A stretch of DNA of 64,000 bases from Cheiracanthium punctorium. Taxonomy: Eukaryota > Arthropoda > Arachnida > Araneae > Cheiracanthiidae. How positions within the stretch are numbered: position 1 is the stretch's first letter; every line of letters starts with the position of its first letter. Below are positions 60,066 through 64,000 of this stretch, one piece after another. Under the pieces are notes generated by a model. That model had not been told where the DNA came from, did not search any database, and saw only the letters and a list, made by a program, of their open reading frames with translations. The stretch covers positions 62,001 through 126,000 of the forward strand of contig JAWZYV010011911.1 of NCBI GenBank assembly GCA_038373885.1, read 5' to 3'. Both the position numbers and the translations under genes were made by a program.

Positions 60066-60473
60066 TGTCTAGGGGTAAGTAAGTTTACGAAAAGAATAAA
60101 AGATTAACGTTTAAACTAACATTTATTTACTATTAAACACATACTAATATAAAAGACATAACAGAAAAACGTCACGCTATTTACAAATCTAATAGGAAGG
60201 TAAATTAAAGTTCGATTACAGAGCATGGTTCATCTATGAGATGGAGACTCCGAACATTCTAATTTGTATTACAAATTAGATAAAAACGCTAAGAGAGAGG
60301 GGAAGACGTTCGACAATACTCGTTCATTGTCCGCGGGAGTCTCTGGTGAGAAAAAAGGTGTTCTCAGTGAATACGTGGCGTAATGTGACGTCACGCGCGC
60401 GCAAAAAGCTCCTATTGGTGGCTTAGACCCAACGGGATAAAATTCGTAGAGATCGGGGGCACCACCTCTTACA
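60066..60473 (-). mobile_element. Possible solo LTR, minus strand
   Basis: Read on the minus strand it begins TGTAAGAGGTGGTGCCCCC and ends CCCCTAGACA, with AATAAATG near its end and a GC-rich promoter-like part. It is unlike the 58-kb LTR. There is no matching target duplication, and the right edge lies against the microsatellite. Confidence 0.4.
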
Positions 60474-60529
60474 AATAAGAAATGTATTTCCTACATATAT
60501 ATATATATGTATATAAAGCCTGTTCTCTC

Positions 60530-61850
60530 ACAAAAATAAAAGTTGAATTAATTGAAAGCAAATCCATTATTTTGATAGATGTTTTCCTAACCTTAGTACC
60601 TACAAAATAGCTCAGAATTATTCGCAGCTATTTCTTCATTAGAATTCCAAATATCTATGAAGGGAATTTTCAACAATAACGTAAACCTCAGTCCGTCAAC
60701 ACACTGGTCACTTATTACTGGTACAACAGCAGGTATTTGTCGTACGATTGAAGAAATTCTCAGAAAAAGTTTTAGTAATTTGGGGGGACTTCTATGGAAA
60801 TTATTTCTTTATATAAGGCTGTATTTTAGGAAAAAGAAATTATAGGAAATTATTCATGATTTGACCAAGTCGCCGAACAAAGCAACCGAGAAATAGTTTA
60901 CAATAAACGTTAAAGCATTGCTAAAATTCATGAATGTATCACTGTAAATGAAAAGACTTTAAAATGTTTAAAATCAAATACATCGAAAATAAAATATGGA
61001 ATGGACGAAAAACAGCTGGATATTATGTGTATATTTCGGACTGTAATTTAATGATTTTTTGAATTTTATTTTTAGCCAAATAACATGTTAAGGTCATCTT
61101 CTATTTCAAAAGCTCTATGTTATATTTGTAAGAAAAATTAGAAATGAATTGAGTTCCATTTTTAATAGCGACATCATTTGCATTATTTTTTTATACTGAC
61201 TCATACATGTATAAAAAGGTTAAAAAAATTCAATTAAATTATCCTACTAAATATCCATATGAATACTAATTTCTTGTTTAATTATTTGTTAAGAATAATA
61301 CAGATAAATTTTAAAAGTGTTATAGCCATAATGTCAAATAAATGCTTTTAAAAAATTCTAAAACAATTGCCGTTAGTCGACAATAAATTTGAAAAATGTC
61401 TTATAATAATTGCATGAATCGCGAAAAAAAAAGAAAAAACAAAGAAAAAAAAAAAAACATAAAATGCTTTTTTGAAAATGATGTCGAAGTTAAAACCATG
61501 CATTCACTCTTTTTTATCTTGTAGGAACCCAAAATGATGTTTCTCAGAACTTACCAGGAAAGTTGATCTAAGAACAAGTAATACTTTAAGATGATGCTAC
61601 TTTGAAAAACTCATCATTTGGCGAAGAAATCTAGAAACAGGCCAAAGCACCTAGCATTTTGTTGGAATAGTTTTTTTTTTCGTTTTTGTCTTTTTGTATG
61701 TGTTTCTTTCTGAAGCACATACGAAATATTTACTTTCTGAATTTCAAAACTTTCACACTACACTGCTTCAAATGAAATGTGAGAACGTTTTTACTCCCTC
61801 TGCTGTAGGTTTATGTAGATATACAAAGAGGAGAATAAACTATGTTAGCG
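60530..61850 (+). repeat. Segmental duplication, copy 2 (right part)
   Basis: Aligns with about 39980-42345 in order and orientation (blocks listed for copy 1), with about 1 kb less DNA in this copy, partly because the SINE and MITE of copy 1 are absent. Confidence 0.7.
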
Positions 61851-62523
61851 GAACATTATATATTTACTAATTACAAAACTTTATGAAAGGTGTAGCGTTC
61901 GTAATTATTTTTTTAAAGTTTTGGAATGTTTAAGTGATATTTTAAAATTATGGAGAAACAATACTAGTTGCGTGCATGATAAAAAAATTAAACTTTTCTC
62001 ACTGCAGATAAATAGAAATTATCGTATATTTTGCATGTAAAATTTTTTTCTCAAATTGGATAGATTTAATTTGTATTAATTTTTTGAAAATTCATTAAAT
62101 TATTCTGGATATGCATTAAGGATCAGAAAATTTTAGACGACATGCTTTCCTGTCCACACTTTTTCTCTAAGTAATATTTCTTAATAATCTCAATTGAAAA
62201 TTTTTAACTTCTGTCCTCGTGCATGTGAAGCTAATGATATGTGCTAAAACTATTACTTTTAGAAAACAACTATCATGAATTTCAAATGTTGTAAGCAGAA
62301 GTCTTGAGACGATTCAGTTTTTTTAGAGGAGGTCAGCCCGCCTTGTGTTGTTCTTCTGGCGAGGATTGTAAGCAGGCTTTGAGCCAAGTACAAAAATCCG
62401 ATATACATGTACCGAAACACAACATGTGTCCCGAAAGTGCTCAGTAAGACTGAGAATAGGTGAATTAATTCGGAAAGTTCAAAACTTCAACTTTCTATGC
62501 TGTAAATATATATATATATATAT

Positions 62524-62571
<48 letters not shown>

Positions 62572-63138
62572 CAATTTGGAGATGTACATGCAATCGTCAT
62601 TCTTCTGAAACATCCATCCACGAGGCAACTTTTAGTATTAGGTAACACATGTAATCTACTTAACCTTTTCGTCACTACTGCCGCCAATTAGTAAGCTCGA
62701 AAAAGTTTTTTAAAAAACAGAAAAAAAGTGTGCATAGAATCTGAGCATATTTGGCACATCGGCTAATGCAAAAAGAGTTCAAACTAAATATTGCACAAAA
62801 AGTGCACTAACTGATTCAGGAGAAACGAAAGAAAAGAAAGGGGCGTGGCAGGTTTATTCGAATGGTGCTGCCATCTATCATTGCACTTAAAAACTAGCAT
62901 GAGAATTTTATTAATTTCTATGTAAACTGCGTTTTCTATCTTCCAGTGTCGGGGTACGAACTGCGGACTTTAGTCGTGACAGCAAATATGCTAACCTCCA
63001 GACGCTCGCTACTCGGAATGAAATGACTAAAGTTTGAAGTGAGAACAGTTTTTAGCACTTTGAGAACAGTTTGAGATTTAGAACATTTTTCAAAATGGGT
63101 AACTCCCAGGTAGAAAATGTTTGCACATTTTTGAAAAA

Positions 63139-63169
<31 letters not shown>

Positions 63170-63500
63170 GAATGTGAAGAGAAAGTGAATATTTTTTACC
63201 TCTTTGAAAAGTATACATTTTTTGAGAACAGTTTTTAGCAATATAGAATTTGCACGTATTAGTATACATAAAAACCTCACATAATTTGCACAAAAAGTTT
63301 GCACAAAAGTTGTTTCAATTTCGGGAACTTTCATGCATCTTATATGAGTAAAATTAGACTTTTGTATGTGCATTACTTGGAATTCAAGAATTTTGCGATT
63401 TCTATTCGTTTCAATCACCTGGGAATCAAGTACATCCGTGAGAACAAAAGTTTGTTTGCCTGTCGTTCTGTCATTCTGCCCGTGAAGCTCATTCAGTTAC
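61851..63500. other. AT-rich DNA with microsatellites
   Basis: Long (TA)n at 62504-62570 and poly-A/(TA)n at 63138-63169. TTAACC followed by TTTTCGTCAC at 62660 looks like a piggyBac-type end related to the one at 17043, but no partner end lies in the window. No gene recognised. Confidence 0.5.
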
Positions 63501-63503
63501 AAC

Positions 63504-64000
63504 ATCACGTAAAATTGACTCAAGCGAATAAAATGAAATTGAGTGACATGGCAAGAGGTCGCTCAACTTAAACTATAGGCATCGAATGTTTTTAAAATAT
63601 CATTATATTGAGATTTTGCAAAGACTGTTTCAAACTGCGTAAATCTTTGTTCGCGTACCACGTAGAAACAGCTAAAGCGGAAGAAATGAAATTTGGTGAA
63701 ATGATAAGTGATAACTCAAATAAATTATACGGATCGAATTTTTTAAAAAATTGAATAGATTTAGAGAAAATTGTTTCAAAATCCTGAAATATTTGTTCGC
63801 GCATAATGTAATAACGAAAAAAAAAAAAAAAAACGAATGAAAACAAATTTGGTGACCACTCTTAAACAAAAGGCATCGATATTTTTTTTTTTTTAATTTT
63901 GAATAGATTTTGAGATTTATGTGAAAATCATTTTAAACTGCGTAACTGTTGTTCCCGCATCATGTATTAACGACTTAAGCGAATGAAACAACAATTAGGG
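63504..64000 (+). repeat. ~155-bp tandem array, continues past the edge
   Basis: Three units and a partial fourth start near 63504, 63660, 63806 and 63962. Each has 'ACG...AAGCGAATGAAA', 'GGCATCGAAT or GGATCGAATTTTTTAA', 'GTTTCAAACTGCGTAA' and 'TTGTTCGCG' in that order, with moderate divergence. The open frames overlapping it are not real genes. Confidence 0.75.

Noticed and set aside
62936..63418. 160-codon minus-strand frame
   Set aside because: It crosses a poly-A/(TA)n tract, is Ile/Tyr/Phe-rich from that tract, and matches no family I know.

Overview
The window looks like gene-poor, AT-rich arthropod nuclear DNA packed with transposable elements. A chelicerate, probably a spider, is my best guess. 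That rests on recognising the style of one Ty3/gypsy gag (long Lys/Glu coiled coil, CCHC knuckle) and several repeat families; it is an inference from memory, not a search. I see no convincing complete host gene, no rRNA or ordinary tRNA gene and no CRISPR. Two short exon-like stretches (32318-32395 and 43134-43229) are the only host-gene candidates.

Layout. 0.9-2.1 kb is a nest of foldback/MITE elements. 3.6-4.6 kb holds a decayed Ty3/gypsy integrase. 6.9-8.1 kb holds a decayed copy of a repeat-associated arthropod/cnidarian protein family. 10.7-12.3 kb is a GC-richer, coding-like relic that I cannot name. 14-22 kb carries a near-perfect TA-flanked MITE, a TTAA-flanked piggyBac-like MITE, a mariner transposase relic and three large palindromic MITEs in a row. 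23.9-25.4 kb is a Jockey-like non-LTR relic (RT end plus RNase H). 26.3-31.0 kb has a possible LTR, a hAT-type MITE with a perfect 8-bp target duplication, a tRNA-derived SINE and a minus-strand solo LTR interrupted by about 0.6 kb. 35-37 kb holds further MITEs, one of pogo/Tigger type. 39.3-42.3 kb is a segment duplicated, in the same orientation, at 49.6-61.9 kb. The second copy is split by about 10 kb of insertions.

The main object is a Ty3/gypsy LTR retrotransposon on the plus strand, 50091-59122. Its order is 5' LTR (lacking its first ~90 bp), a primer-binding site like the end of tRNA-Leu, a leader of about 2.1 kb, gag, protease, RT/RNase H/integrase, polypurine tract and 3' LTR. The leader seems to hold a ~2 kb insertion with three tandem 173-bp units and three ~86-bp hairpin units. 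At the gag end there is a textbook -1 frameshift arrangement: heptamer GGGAAAC directly before the gag stop, an 8-nt spacer and an 8-bp stem. The copy is defective, with a stop at gag codon 6, a frame break in protease, a Trp-to-stop change before the RT and the damaged 5' LTR. The 842-codon RT-RNase H-integrase frame after that stop is fully open with its catalytic residues present.

No new multi-gene system is evident. The most interesting items are the frameshift signal, the composite leader, the duplicated segment, the stacked palindromic MITEs and a ~155-bp tandem array running off the right edge.
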